Shown: positions 7,400 to 15,347 of the stretch, one piece after another
How positions within the stretch are numbered: the first letter of the stretch is position 1
Layout: every line of letters starts with the position of its first letter
Origin: Bacillota bacterium
Lineage (GTDB): Bacteria > Bacillota > Clostridia > Acetivibrionales > DTU013
DNA: 29,014 bases
Assembly (NCBI GenBank): GCA_023411645.1
Contig: JAEYON010000130.1
Span: forward strand, 1 to 29,014
Direction: 5' to 3'
Notes under the pieces: model-generated
Seen by the model: the letters and a program-made list of their open reading frames with translations, nothing else
The model's database searches: none
What the model was told of the DNA's origin: nothing
Program-made: the position numbers and the translations under genes

Positions 7400-9625
7400 T
7401 TATATATCGGCATAACCTGCAAACTTTCTTAGCTTATCCGACAGTCCTGAATACCTTAATGCCTCTCTTTTGTTATGGACCATTTCATACAAAAACCCTT
7501 CATCTCCTACCATAACCACCATCTTTCTTGCCCTGGTAACTGCAGTATATAAAAGGTTCCTTGTCATAAGTACCTGCGGCCCGGAAAATACTGGGATGAT
7601 CACGACGGGAAACTCGGATCCCTGACTTTTGTGTATGGTAATTGCAAATGCCGGTTCAATTTCGTCCAGGATGCTGTAGTCATATTCAACAAGCCTTTCA
7701 TCATCAAACAGGATCTCAAGACTGGAAGCATCCTCATCAATTTTTTTGATTACACCCAGGTCTCCGTTAAAAACACCGGTTCCGTCGATATATTTGTTAT
7801 CGGGACGCACCCACCTGAGTGTATAATTGTTTTTCACCTGCATAACCCTGTCGCCTTCTCTGAATATGTATCCCCTTGACTCTTTCTCGGCTTTTCTGCG
7901 GTCGGCTTGATTAAGAACTCTCTGCAGTTCAAGATTCAGATTTGCAACGCCGGCAGGGCCTTTTCTGGTGGCCGAAAGCACCTGTATATCCTTCATCGGA
8001 TCTACCGAATAGGTGTCCGGCAGCCTTCTTCCACACAGATCCACAACCGTTTGGACGATCGAATCCAGGTTCGCCCTGGGCAAAAAGAAAAAATCCTTGT
8101 CCCGGGCATTAAGAATAGGAACCTCTCCTCTATTGATCCTGTGAGCATTTACTGTAATCATGCTTTCGCCTGCCTGCCTGAATATTTCAGTCAGTCTTAC
8201 TGTTTTGACAGCATTACAGGAAATAATGTCGTGGAGAACACTTCCTGCACCAACAGACGGCAGCTGATCGGCGTCGCCTACCAGGATTAGCCTGGAGCCC
8301 ACCGGGATAGCTTTGAGCAGGTGGTTCATAATTAATATATCCACCATTGACATTTCATCTATAATTATGACATCGGCTTCAATCGGATTCTCTTCATTAC
8401 GCTGAAACATCAGTTCACTTTCATCGCCCAAATAGCCAATCTCCAGCAGTCTGTGTATCGTGCGTGCCTCAAAACCTGTTGCCTCAGACATCCTTTTCGC
8501 AGCACGCCCTGTTGGAGCCGCCAACGTTATTCTGTACCCATCCTGCTCCAGCAATCTGATTATGCTCTTAATAATCGTCGTTTTGCCTGTTCCGGGGCCG
8601 CCGGTAATCACAAGAACTCCGTTTGTCATGGCCTCCCGAATGGCTTCATTTTGCATCTGGGCCAGTTGTATCCCTTCCTCCCGCTGCAGCCTTTCAAGCT
8701 TTACCTCAAAATTCTCCATACCCGAAGAAAATTTGAGCTGCGAAAGAGCAAGGAGCCTTTTACAGACTCCCTGTTCAGCATTGTACAGGGAAGATAAATA
8801 TATATGATTGGTGTCGCCACATTTTTCTGTCTGTACAGCCTTATCGAAGATCAGCGAAATCAGCGCATCCTCGAGATCAAAGGACTGTGTGTTGAGCAGG
8901 TCTAGTGCATGCTCCTTCAATATTCTCTCCGGCAGATACGTATGCCCTCGCGAAGAAGCCTGTGACAAAATATACTTTATTCCGCTTCTGGTTCGAAATC
9001 TGGAAGCCGGGTCAATACCAAGCTTCATTGCTATCCTGTCAGCCGTTCTGAAACCAATGCCGAATATATCATCACAAAGCCTGTATGGATTCTCTTTGAT
9101 TTTAGGTACAGCCTTATCGGCATATACATGATGTATCTTGACACACACAGAAGGGTTGATACCATATTCTTGAAGAAACATTACAATCTCTCTAAGACCT
9201 CTCTGTTCATCCAAGGCTTGTCCAATCCGCAGAGCCTTGTCCAGGTTAATCCCCTTAACTTCAGACAACCGTTTAGGATCAGTGCTGATTACTTCCAGGG
9301 TGGAAGAACCAAATTTCTGAACAATCTTTGCTGCTGTTGCCGGACCTACTCCCTTTACGATACCGGAAGCAAGATACTTTTCAATTGCATCAACCGTTTG
9401 GGGAAGCACCTTTTCATATAGCTCCACCTTAAGCTGTTCGCCATAGTCAGGATGTACGACCCATTTACCGCTGACTTTAAGCGTTTCCCCTGCATTGATA
9501 AACGGCATATACCCAACAGCGGTGATACATTCCTTCTCTCCCCGTATTTCGCACACCGTATATCCGTTTGATTCATTTTTATATATAATATCTTCGATAA
9601 TGCCTTTTATCTCGACTAAATTCAT
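7400..9625 (-). CDS. recD2: ATP-dependent RecD2-like 5'-3' DNA helicase
   Basis: A 741-residue superfamily 1B helicase, as in Deinococcus and Bacillus RecD2 (YrrC), which work in DNA repair and replication without RecBC. The N-terminal extension carries an OB-like region and helix-hairpin-helix motifs (SGIVKGVGPATAAKIVQKFG, about 88-107). Helicase motifs are intact: Walker A GGPGTGKTT (342-350), Walker B VIIIDEMSMVD (419-429), VGDADQLPSVGAGSV (449-463), and AITIHKSQGSEF (661-672) with TAVTRAR near 694. Length is usual for RecD2. The ATG start has only a weak AGG ahead. No recB or recC is nearby. Confidence 0.96.
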   Translation of the reverse strand: MNLVEIKGIIEDIIYKNESNGYTVCEIRGEKECITAVGYMPFINAGETLKVSGKWVVHPDYGEQLKVELYEKVLPQTVDAIEKYLASGIVKGVGPATAAKIVQKFGSSTLEVISTDPKRLSEVKGINLDKALRIGQALDEQRGLREIVMFLQEYGINPSVCVKIHHVYADKAVPKIKENPYRLCDDIFGIGFRTADRIAMKLGIDPASRFRTRSGIKYILSQASSRGHTYLPERILKEHALDLLNTQSFDLEDALISLIFDKAVQTEKCGDTNHIYLSSLYNAEQGVCKRLLALSQLKFSSGMENFEVKLERLQREEGIQLAQMQNEAIREAMTNGVLVITGGPGTGKTTIIKSIIRLLEQDGYRITLAAPTGRAAKRMSEATGFEARTIHRLLEIGYLGDESELMFQRNEENPIEADVIIIDEMSMVDILIMNHLLKAIPVGSRLILVGDADQLPSVGAGSVLHDIISCNAVKTVRLTEIFRQAGESMITVNAHRINRGEVPILNARDKDFFFLPRANLDSIVQTVVDLCGRRLPDTYSVDPMKDIQVLSATRKGPAGVANLNLELQRVLNQADRRKAEKESRGYIFREGDRVMQVKNNYTLRWVRPDNKYIDGTGVFNGDLGVIKKIDEDASSLEILFDDERLVEYDYSILDEIEPAFAITIHKSQGSEFPVVIIPVFSGPQVLMTRNLLYTAVTRARKMVVMVGDEGFLYEMVHNKREALRYSGLSDKLRKFAGYADI

Positions 9626-9702
9626 TAATTCAACCTGTCAATATTACAACATATTGAGCTTCTTTCTGTTTTCTTCAGCATAAATAATTTTACAACCACT
9701 GC

Positions 9703-9716
9703 TATACTATAGTATA
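9703..9716. repeat. 14-bp perfect palindrome upstream of recD2
   Basis: TATACTATAGTATA reads the same on both strands. It lies between the end of the 9724 gene and recD2. On the minus strand TTTTCA-N17-TATACT could be a weak sigma-A promoter, in which case the palindrome would cover the -10 and could serve as an operator. Confidence 0.45.
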
Positions 9717-9723
9717 TCTCACT

Positions 9724-10089
9724 TTATAATGGGTGAAAAGAGTTGAAATCGTTGAATATGACCTCCTTATCCTGATGCTGCAGGACCTCTATGGTGGGAT
9801 AACACTGCTGCAGCTTTTTAAGCAGAATGACTGTATCGTCCGATGAATCCATATCCACAAAAATCACTTTCTTATCGGAGGATGCCCTTGAAGCAAAATC
9901 CTTCATTACGACATTCCTGACTATAAATTCGATTTGCTCCTGGGCGTTCTGAACAAGCAGAACAACCCTGACCTTTGGATGACTTGCGGTAATTTTACTA
10001 CGTATCAGGTCAATTGCCCCCAATACCAGCACCAATACTCCATATGCGGCCAACAGGTATATTATGCATTCGGGAAGATTGGTCAACAA
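9724..10089 (-). CDS. Unrecognised membrane-anchored, half-glycosyltransferase-like protein
   Basis: I do not recognise a named family. The 121-residue protein has one N-terminal membrane segment (CIIYLLAAYGVLVLVLGAI, about residues 8-26) followed by a small alpha/beta region. VRVVLLVQNAQEQIEFIVRN and VIFVDMDSSDDTVILLKKL resemble the first half of a GT2 glycosyltransferase Rossmann fold, including the D-x-S-x-D-x-T pattern, but the protein ends before any catalytic DxD domain. The start is a TTG at 10089, with GAGGAGGTG ending 7 nt upstream; the ATG at 10110 overlaps that site and is less likely. It is divergent from the HD-GYP gene and upstream of recD2. A nucleotide-sugar sensor or scaffold are both guesses. 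Confidence 0.7.
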   Translation of the reverse strand: MLTNLPECIIYLLAAYGVLVLVLGAIDLIRSKITASHPKVRVVLLVQNAQEQIEFIVRNVVMKDFASRASSDKKVIFVDMDSSDDTVILLKKLQQCYPTIEVLQHQDKEVIFNDFNSFHPL

Positions 10090-10193
10090 CCATGAACACC
10101 TCCTCTTCATACCAGGAATACTATTATATTCGAATTCAAGCTTGATTGTTAATCTTTAATTCATTTATTTACTTTCATCAATACAAAATGTGT

Positions 10194-10227
10194 TATAATT
10201 TATGACATGGCTCAGTGTATAATGTCA
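10194..10227 (+). promoter_or_regulatory. Promoter region of the HD-GYP gene with inverted repeat
   Basis: Two -10-like TATAAT hexamers occur at 10194-10199 (extended, TGT before it) and 10218-10223 (TG immediately before it), each with a poor -35. The second overlaps an inverted repeat TGACAT-N13-ATGTCA (10203-10227), a possible operator. The TTG start lies at 10274. Confidence 0.45.
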
Positions 10228-10273
10228 ATAATAAATGTTGTTTAATAATGTTACAGTATATGGAGGTTTTACA

Positions 10274-11329
10274 TTGATAAGTCTGCCCCTTTCACAACTT
10301 AAGCCTGGGATGAAGCTCGCTAAGGATGTTAGATTAGAAGATGGACGGCTCCTACTACTGGCCGGTTTCGCATTAAAGCCTCTTTATTTTCGCAAGCTCG
10401 AGGCTTTCAATGTAGAGTACGTTTTTGTGGAAGAAGGCCCATACACCCCTATTGAAGAATTTGAAGAAGAAAAATTATATAATCATGCTTCTACTACAAT
10501 AAAAAATATTTTTGCAACGGCCAGAAAAGATGAAAAAACCGATTTGTCAGTAGTTAGAACAGCTGTCAAAGATATTCTGGGAATGGTGATGGAAAACGAA
10601 ACAGTCATGCTTCATCTCACAGGTATAAGAGACATCGACAATTATACCTTCCTTCATTCTGTGGATGTCTGTATTTACTCCATTATTCTCGGAAAAAAGC
10701 TGGGTTACGGGAAGGATCCATTGATGTCCCTTGCTATGGGGGCAATTTTGCATGATATCGGTAAATGTAAGGTTCCGTTGGAAATTCTTCAGAAACCGGG
10801 CAAGCTGACAAATGATGAATTTGCACAAATGAAGCTTCACACGGTTCATGGTTGCGAAATCATTAAAAACACATGGCGTATGACGACCAAGGTGGCCAAC
10901 ATTGCCTTTCAGCACCATGAAAAATGGGACGGAACAGGGTATCCGCTGGGGACGTCCTCAAACCTTATCGATCCGCTGGCCAGAATTGTCGCATTGGCGG
11001 ATGTATATGATGCGCTCACCTCCGACCGGGTCTATAAAAAGCGGGAGCTGCCGCACAAAGCCGCTTCTTACATAAAATCTAACGCAGGAATAGTCTTCGA
11101 TCCGTTTATCGTGGATTTATTTATAAACAGTATAGCAGTTTATCGTGAAGGAACTCTGGTTCTGCTGAATACAGGAGAACTGGGCAGTGTCATTTCTTCC
11201 GGTCAGGGAAACGGTAAAAGGCAAAAAATTAGCGTTTTTTCAAACAAATGGGGCCCGCCGGTACTTCAGCCCTATATAATTGATTTAAATGAAAATACAG
11301 ATGTTGATATCGTTGAGATTTATATATAA
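10274..11329 (+). CDS. HD-GYP domain c-di-GMP phosphodiesterase-type protein
   Basis: A 351-residue protein of the HD-GYP family, which hydrolyses cyclic di-GMP. The N-terminal part (SQLKPGMKLAKDVRLEDGRL) resembles the N-terminal domain often found ahead of cytosolic HD-GYP domains. Catalytic motifs are present: H160-D161 in LHDIGK, HHEKWDGTGYP at 214-224, and a further metal-site Asp in LADVYDALTSDR. About 80 C-terminal residues form an extra beta-rich tail. No membrane segment is seen. The start is a TTG with GGAGG 7 nt upstream; the ATG at 10235 has no such site. It is the only sizeable plus-strand gene here, which points to independent control and possibly a role in motility decisions. 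Confidence 0.9.
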   Translation: MISLPLSQLKPGMKLAKDVRLEDGRLLLLAGFALKPLYFRKLEAFNVEYVFVEEGPYTPIEEFEEEKLYNHASTTIKNIFATARKDEKTDLSVVRTAVKDILGMVMENETVMLHLTGIRDIDNYTFLHSVDVCIYSIILGKKLGYGKDPLMSLAMGAILHDIGKCKVPLEILQKPGKLTNDEFAQMKLHTVHGCEIIKNTWRMTTKVANIAFQHHEKWDGTGYPLGTSSNLIDPLARIVALADVYDALTSDRVYKKRELPHKAASYIKSNAGIVFDPFIVDLFINSIAVYREGTLVLLNTGELGSVISSGQGNGKRQKISVFSNKWGPPVLQPYIIDLNENTDVDIVEIYI

Positions 11330-11337
11330 AGAAGCCA

Positions 11338-11364
11338 GGGGGAAGATTATATAGTCTCTCCCCC
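11338..11364. terminator. Weak hairpin between convergent HD-GYP gene and metK
   Basis: GGGGGAAGA pairs with TCTCCCCC (one bulged A) across a 10-nt loop, in the 50-nt gap where the two genes converge. No clear T-run follows on either strand, so termination efficiency is uncertain. Confidence 0.45.
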
Positions 11365-11379
11365 ATACCTCTCATTTGT

Positions 11380-12573
11380 TTACATATCACTTGCCGCGTT
11401 TTTTAGCAGTTCTGCTTTGTCGGTCCTTTCCCATGGCAGATCGATATCCGTTCTTCCAAAGTGACCATATGCAGCTGTCTGTTTATATATGGGCCTTCTT
11501 AAATCCAAAGATTGAATGATGGCCGCAGGTCTCAGATCAAAATATTTCTGTACAAGCTGGGAGAGCTTTTCATCGGATAATTTGCCTGTTCCATAAGTGT
11601 CGATCATTACAGATACAGGCTTTGCTACCCCTATAGCGTATGCAAGCTGAACCTCTACTTTTCGCGCAAGGCCTGCCGCTACAATGTTCTTCGCAACATA
11701 TCTGGCAGCGTATGCAGCCGAACGGTCAACCTTCGTGGGATCCTTGCCGGAAAATGCTCCTCCGCCGTGTCTCGCATACCCTCCATAGGTATCTACAATG
11801 ATCTTCCTGCCGGTCAGGCCTGAATCCCCCTGGGGCCCGCCAACCACAAACCTGCCTGTAGGATTTACCAAAAATCTGGTTTTGCTGTCGAGTAATTCCG
11901 AAGGGATCACCTTCTTAATAACCAGTTCAATAATATCTCTTTCAATCACATCATGGGATACCTCTGCGCCGTGCTGGGTAGATATGACGACTGTATCAAC
12001 TCTTACGGGCCTATCTCCATCATATTCCACCGTCACCTGTGATTTTCCGTCAGGTCTGAGGTAATCCAATGTTCCATCCTTCCGAATATCGGATAGCCTT
12101 TTGACTAATTTATGAGCGAGAGATATAGGCATGGGCATCAGTTCAGGTGTCTCATCACATGCAAATCCAAACATCATTCCTTGATCACCTGCTCCGATCG
12201 CGGCTATCTGTGATTCATCCATCTCGCCTGTCTTTGCTTCCAGCGCTCTGTCAACACCCATGGCGATGTCACCGGACTGCTCGTCAATCGACGTAATAAC
12301 TGCGCAGGTCTCGCCATCGAACCCAAATTTCGCACGATCATAGCCGATCTCAAGAATCGTATTCCTAACCACTTTCGGGATGTCTATATAGCAACTCGTT
12401 GATATCTCTCCCATAACAAGCACCATACCCGTGGTCACTGCCGTTTCGCATGCGACTCTTGCGTTGGGGTCCTCGCTGTATATTGCATCCAATACAGCAT
12501 CCGATATCTGATCGCATATTTTATCAGGATGCCCCTCAGTAACAGATTCAGATGTAAATAGTTTTTTTAACAT
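11380..12573 (-). CDS. metK: S-adenosylmethionine synthetase
   Basis: Makes S-adenosylmethionine from methionine and ATP in the cytosol. The 397-residue protein has all three family signatures: SESVTEGHPDK at the N-terminus (His15 and Asp17 region, ATP binding), GAGDQGMMFGFA in the middle, and GGGAFSGKDPTKVDRS with the glycine-rich phosphate loop. Length matches the bacterial norm. I place the start at the ATG at 12573 with AGGAG 7 nt upstream; the open frame extends further upstream but into the leader. It is alone in its unit, behind a SAM-I riboswitch, so its product represses it. Confidence 0.98.
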   Translation of the reverse strand: MLKKLFTSESVTEGHPDKICDQISDAVLDAIYSEDPNARVACETAVTTGMVLVMGEISTSCYIDIPKVVRNTILEIGYDRAKFGFDGETCAVITSIDEQSGDIAMGVDRALEAKTGEMDESQIAAIGAGDQGMMFGFACDETPELMPMPISLAHKLVKRLSDIRKDGTLDYLRPDGKSQVTVEYDGDRPVRVDTVVISTQHGAEVSHDVIERDIIELVIKKVIPSELLDSKTRFLVNPTGRFVVGGPQGDSGLTGRKIIVDTYGGYARHGGGAFSGKDPTKVDRSAAYAARYVAKNIVAAGLARKVEVQLAYAIGVAKPVSVMIDTYGTGKLSDEKLSQLVQKYFDLRPAAIIQSLDLRRPIYKQTAAYGHFGRTDIDLPWERTDKAELLKNAASDM

Positions 12574-12624
12574 TTTAAGTCTCCTCTCTTCTTTGTAAAA
12601 TGTACATTTCAACGGTAGTCAAGG

Positions 12625-12658
12625 TAAAAACAAAGCCTCTTCCTGAAAAAGAAGAGGC
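12625..12658 (-). terminator. Intrinsic terminator of the metK SAM riboswitch
   Basis: On the minus strand GCCTCTTC and GAAGAGGC form a stem of eight pairs around a short T-rich loop, followed by TTTGTTTTT. It lies between the aptamer and the metK start, the position expected for the SAM-dependent off switch. Confidence 0.85.
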
Positions 12659-12667
12659 GAAAAATCA

Positions 12668-12779
12668 TGATTTCCTCATCTCTCAGGATGCAATCCTGCA
12701 GGAATTGGCACCGCTGCCTATTGGCCGGTTGCCGGGGTATCATCGGGCCCAGTCCCTCCACCACTCTTGATAAGGGGTT
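12668..12779 (-). ncRNA. SAM-I (S-box) riboswitch aptamer upstream of metK
   Basis: The minus strand shows the S-box signatures in order: CTTATCAAGAG, GGTGGAGGGACTGG, CCCGATGATACCCCGGCAACC, GGTGCCAATTCC, and closing GAGAGATGAGG. CTTATC (12774-12769) pairs with GATGAG (12680-12675) to close P1. SAM binding in this class favours the downstream terminator and shuts off metK. This matches the known S-box family at nearly every conserved position. Confidence 0.95.
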
Positions 12780-12801
12780 ATGCAATTTTCCAATTATCTC
12801 A

Positions 12802-12820
12802 ATTATACCAAAAGGTATAA
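12802..12820 (-). promoter_or_regulatory. metK promoter -10 within a short palindrome
   Basis: An extended -10, TGG-TATAAT (TATAAT at 12807-12802), lies upstream of the riboswitch; the -35 is poor. It overlaps a perfect 7-bp inverted repeat TTATACC-N4-GGTATAA (12803-12820). Transcription would begin near 12795, shortly before the aptamer. Confidence 0.5.
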
Positions 12821-12855
12821 CCAATATCTACAATAATTATCTAAGCGCCGTCTCA

Positions 12856-14670
12856 CTATGTTGCCGAAAACAATTCTTCAAATTCGTTGCCTTCCAGCCG
12901 TTCCTTTTCCAACAGGGCTTCAGCGATCCTGTGGAGCGTAGTAAGATGTTCCTTCAATATGTCGACAGTCTTTTCATATGCAGAATCAATTAGATGCTTA
13001 ACCTCCCTGTCTATAGTTGCGGCTACTTCCTCACTATAGCTTCTGGTGTGTCCAAAGTCACGACCGATAAACACCTCATCGTTTTCGTCAAAAACCATAT
13101 TGCTCAGTTTTTCACTCATACCAAATTTAATAATCATACTTCTTGCCACACTATTAGCATGCTTTAGATCACTGGATGCTCCTGTACTGATCTCTCCGAG
13201 TACGATATCCTCGGCAGCTCTTCCGCCCATGGCTATAATAATCTGCTCCATAAGCTGGCCTTTTGTATGGTAAGATTTGTCCTCATCAGGTTTATGAGCA
13301 GTATATCCACCTGCGCGGCCAGAAGGAATAATGGAGACCCTGTCAACCTTATCGGTGGATGAAGCCACCTTCACTGCAATAGCATGCCCAGCCTCATGAT
13401 AAGCTGTCAGCTTCTTTTCCTTCTCTGTCATTACCCTGCTTTTCTTTTCAGGTCCGACAACAACCTTAAATGTAGCTTCCTTGATTTCTTCCATCTCCAC
13501 ACGCTTCTTATTCTTGCGTGCTGCCAGCAAAGCTGCTTCATTAAGCAGGTTTTCCAGATCGGCTCCGGTAAATCCCGGTGTGCTTTTTGCCAGTTCATCA
13601 AGCTTTACATCCGAACCCAGCGGCTTCCCTCTGGAATGAACCTTCAGAATTTGCTCGCGTCCCTTTATATCCGGTAATCCAACGAAAACTCTCCTGTCAA
13701 ACCTGCCCGGTCTTAAAAGGGCAGGGTCCAGTATGTCAGGCCTGTTGGTCGCCGCAAGAATAATGACGCCTTCGTTTACTCCGAAACCATCCATCTCAAC
13801 AAGCAACTGATTCAATGTCTGCTCACGCTCGTCATGGCCGCCGCCAAGACCGGCTCCTCTATGCCGTCCCACTGCATCGATCTCATCTATGAATACAATA
13901 CACGGGGCGTTCTTCTTGGCCTGCTCAAATAGATCCCTGACCCTGGAAGCGCCTACGCCTACGAACATTTCAACAAAATCAGAGCCGCTGATGCTGAAAA
14001 ATGGAACACCCGCTTCACCTGATACCGCTTTGGCGAGCAATGTTTTACCCGTACCGGGAGGGCCTACCAGAAGCACACCCTTGGGAATCCTTGCGCCAAG
14101 CTCGATAAACTTTTTAGGTGCTTTGAGAAATTCAACAATTTCCTTCAGTTCATCCTTCTCTTCGTCTGCTCCGGCCACATCCTCAAAAGTCACCTTTTTC
14201 TTGTCGTCCGTGCTTATTTTCGCACGACTCTTTCCAAAAGACATGACTCTGTTGCCTCCGCCACCCTGAGACTGCTGCAGAAAGAAAACCCAGAAGATAA
14301 CAAAAATAACGATCAAGCCAATAGTAGGAAGAATCGTGACCCACCAAGGAGCCGACGGTTCCTTCCTGACCCTAAAATCTTTGATCTGGCCATTTTGATA
14401 GGCTTCTGTCATCATCTCGGTAAAAGCATCAGTTGACGAAATATAGACTACATACTCATCTGTTCTGGATGCTTTATTAGGAGTAATCAGCTTGACCGTA
14501 GCCTCATCACCCTGCAGAACGATACTCTGCACATTGCTGTTTTGTATATGTGAAATCATCTCAGTATAAGTGAGTTCAGCAGGGTTTCCCGAGCTGGTAA
14601 AGATCGTCAGCATAAACAATAAAATTACGATGATCACTATATAAAAGCTTAAACCTTTAAAATACTTCAA
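12856..14670 (-). CDS. ftsH: ATP-dependent zinc metalloprotease FtsH
   Basis: A membrane-anchored AAA+ protease that degrades misfolded membrane and regulatory proteins, working as a hexamer. Two N-terminal membrane segments flank an extracellular domain (FYIVIIVILLFMLTIF, then TILPTIGLIVIFVIFWVFFL). The AAA module has Walker A GPPGTGKT (203-210), Walker B IVFIDEIDAVG and the SRH Arg pair in LDPALLRPGRFDRR; the protease has HEAGH (425-429). The C-terminal acidic tail is short. I prefer the TTG at 14670, with GGAGG 7 nt upstream, giving 604 residues; an ATG at 14703 lies almost on the predicted transcription start. Confidence 0.96.
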   Translation of the reverse strand: MKYFKGLSFYIVIIVILLFMLTIFTSSGNPAELTYTEMISHIQNSNVQSIVLQGDEATVKLITPNKASRTDEYVVYISSTDAFTEMMTEAYQNGQIKDFRVRKEPSAPWWVTILPTIGLIVIFVIFWVFFLQQSQGGGGNRVMSFGKSRAKISTDDKKKVTFEDVAGADEEKDELKEIVEFLKAPKKFIELGARIPKGVLLVGPPGTGKTLLAKAVSGEAGVPFFSISGSDFVEMFVGVGASRVRDLFEQAKKNAPCIVFIDEIDAVGRHRGAGLGGGHDEREQTLNQLLVEMDGFGVNEGVIILAATNRPDILDPALLRPGRFDRRVFVGLPDIKGREQILKVHSRGKPLGSDVKLDELAKSTPGFTGADLENLLNEAALLAARKNKKRVEMEEIKEATFKVVVGPEKKSRVMTEKEKKLTAYHEAGHAIAVKVASSTDKVDRVSIIPSGRAGGYTAHKPDEDKSYHTKGQLMEQIIIAMGGRAAEDIVLGEISTGASSDLKHANSVARSMIIKFGMSEKLSNMVFDENDEVFIGRDFGHTRSYSEEVAATIDREVKHLIDSAYEKTVDILKEHLTTLHRIAEALLEKERLEGNEFEELFSAT

Positions 14671-14715
14671 ATATCTCCCTCCCGGAACATTAGTGCTTAC
14701 CATGTCTTCCAGATT

Positions 14716-14744
14716 ATATTAGCATATACGTATCCAAAACACAA
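14716..14744 (-). promoter_or_regulatory. Candidate sigma-A promoter of ftsH
   Basis: TTGTGT (14744-14739), 17 nt, TAATAT (14721-14716) on the minus strand, in the 128-nt gap between hpt and the ftsH start. An overlapping TATAAT is shifted by 2 nt. Initiation near 14709 would support the downstream TTG start of ftsH. Confidence 0.5.
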
Positions 14745-14798
14745 TAAAACACCTGACTAATAAACTATATACTGCCCATCTTTCCAATATGTCTGCGC

Positions 14799-15347
14799 TT
14801 ATTCCTGATTGGAATAAATCTCTTTTTTTAACGTACACACATCCGGAAGATTCCGGTATTTACCGGCATAGTCCAGACCATACCCGACAATAAACTTGTC
14901 CGGTACCTCAATGCCATTGTATTCCACTTCAATATCTACCTTTCTTCTGGATGGCTTGTCAAAAGCAGTGCATATCTTTACACTTTTCGGGCCCCTGGTG
15001 TTAAACAGTTCCTTCAGATGCTTCAATGTCAACCCTGTGTCTACCAGATCCTCGACAATAAGCACATGCTTATCCGACACATTCAGATCCATATCCTTTA
15101 TAATACGCACAACGCCCGAAGATCTTGTGGATGCACCGTAGCTTGATACAGCAATCAAATCCATATCCACAGGTATTGTGATTTCCCTCATCAAATCCGC
15201 CAGAAAAACAAAGCCGCCCTTCAGCACTCCTACCAGAACCAGGTCACATCCCGCATAATCGTCGGATATCTGCTTTCCCAGCCTTTGCGTCATCTCTTTG
15301 ATCTCCTCGCGGCTTACAAGAATTTCTTCAATGTCCCCCATCATCAT
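14799..15347 (-). CDS. hpt: Hypoxanthine phosphoribosyltransferase
   Basis: Salvages hypoxanthine (and guanine) to the nucleotide using PRPP. The 182-residue protein has the expected fold markers: LVGVLKGGFVFLADL near residue 38-52, VSSYGAST with the flexible loop, and the PRPP motif VEDLVDTGLTL (98-108); KFIVGYGLDYAGKYRNLPDV near the C-terminus is the purine-binding end. Length is normal. GGAGG lies 5 nt before the first of three in-frame ATGs. Its start overlaps the tilS stop by 4 nt (ATGA), so the two are translationally coupled, as in many Firmicutes. Confidence 0.96.
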   Translation of the reverse strand: MMMGDIEEILVSREEIKEMTQRLGKQISDDYAGCDLVLVGVLKGGFVFLADLMREITIPVDMDLIAVSSYGASTRSSGVVRIIKDMDLNVSDKHVLIVEDLVDTGLTLKHLKELFNTRGPKSVKICTAFDKPSRRKVDIEVEYNGIEVPDKFIVGYGLDYAGKYRNLPDVCTLKKEIYSNQE

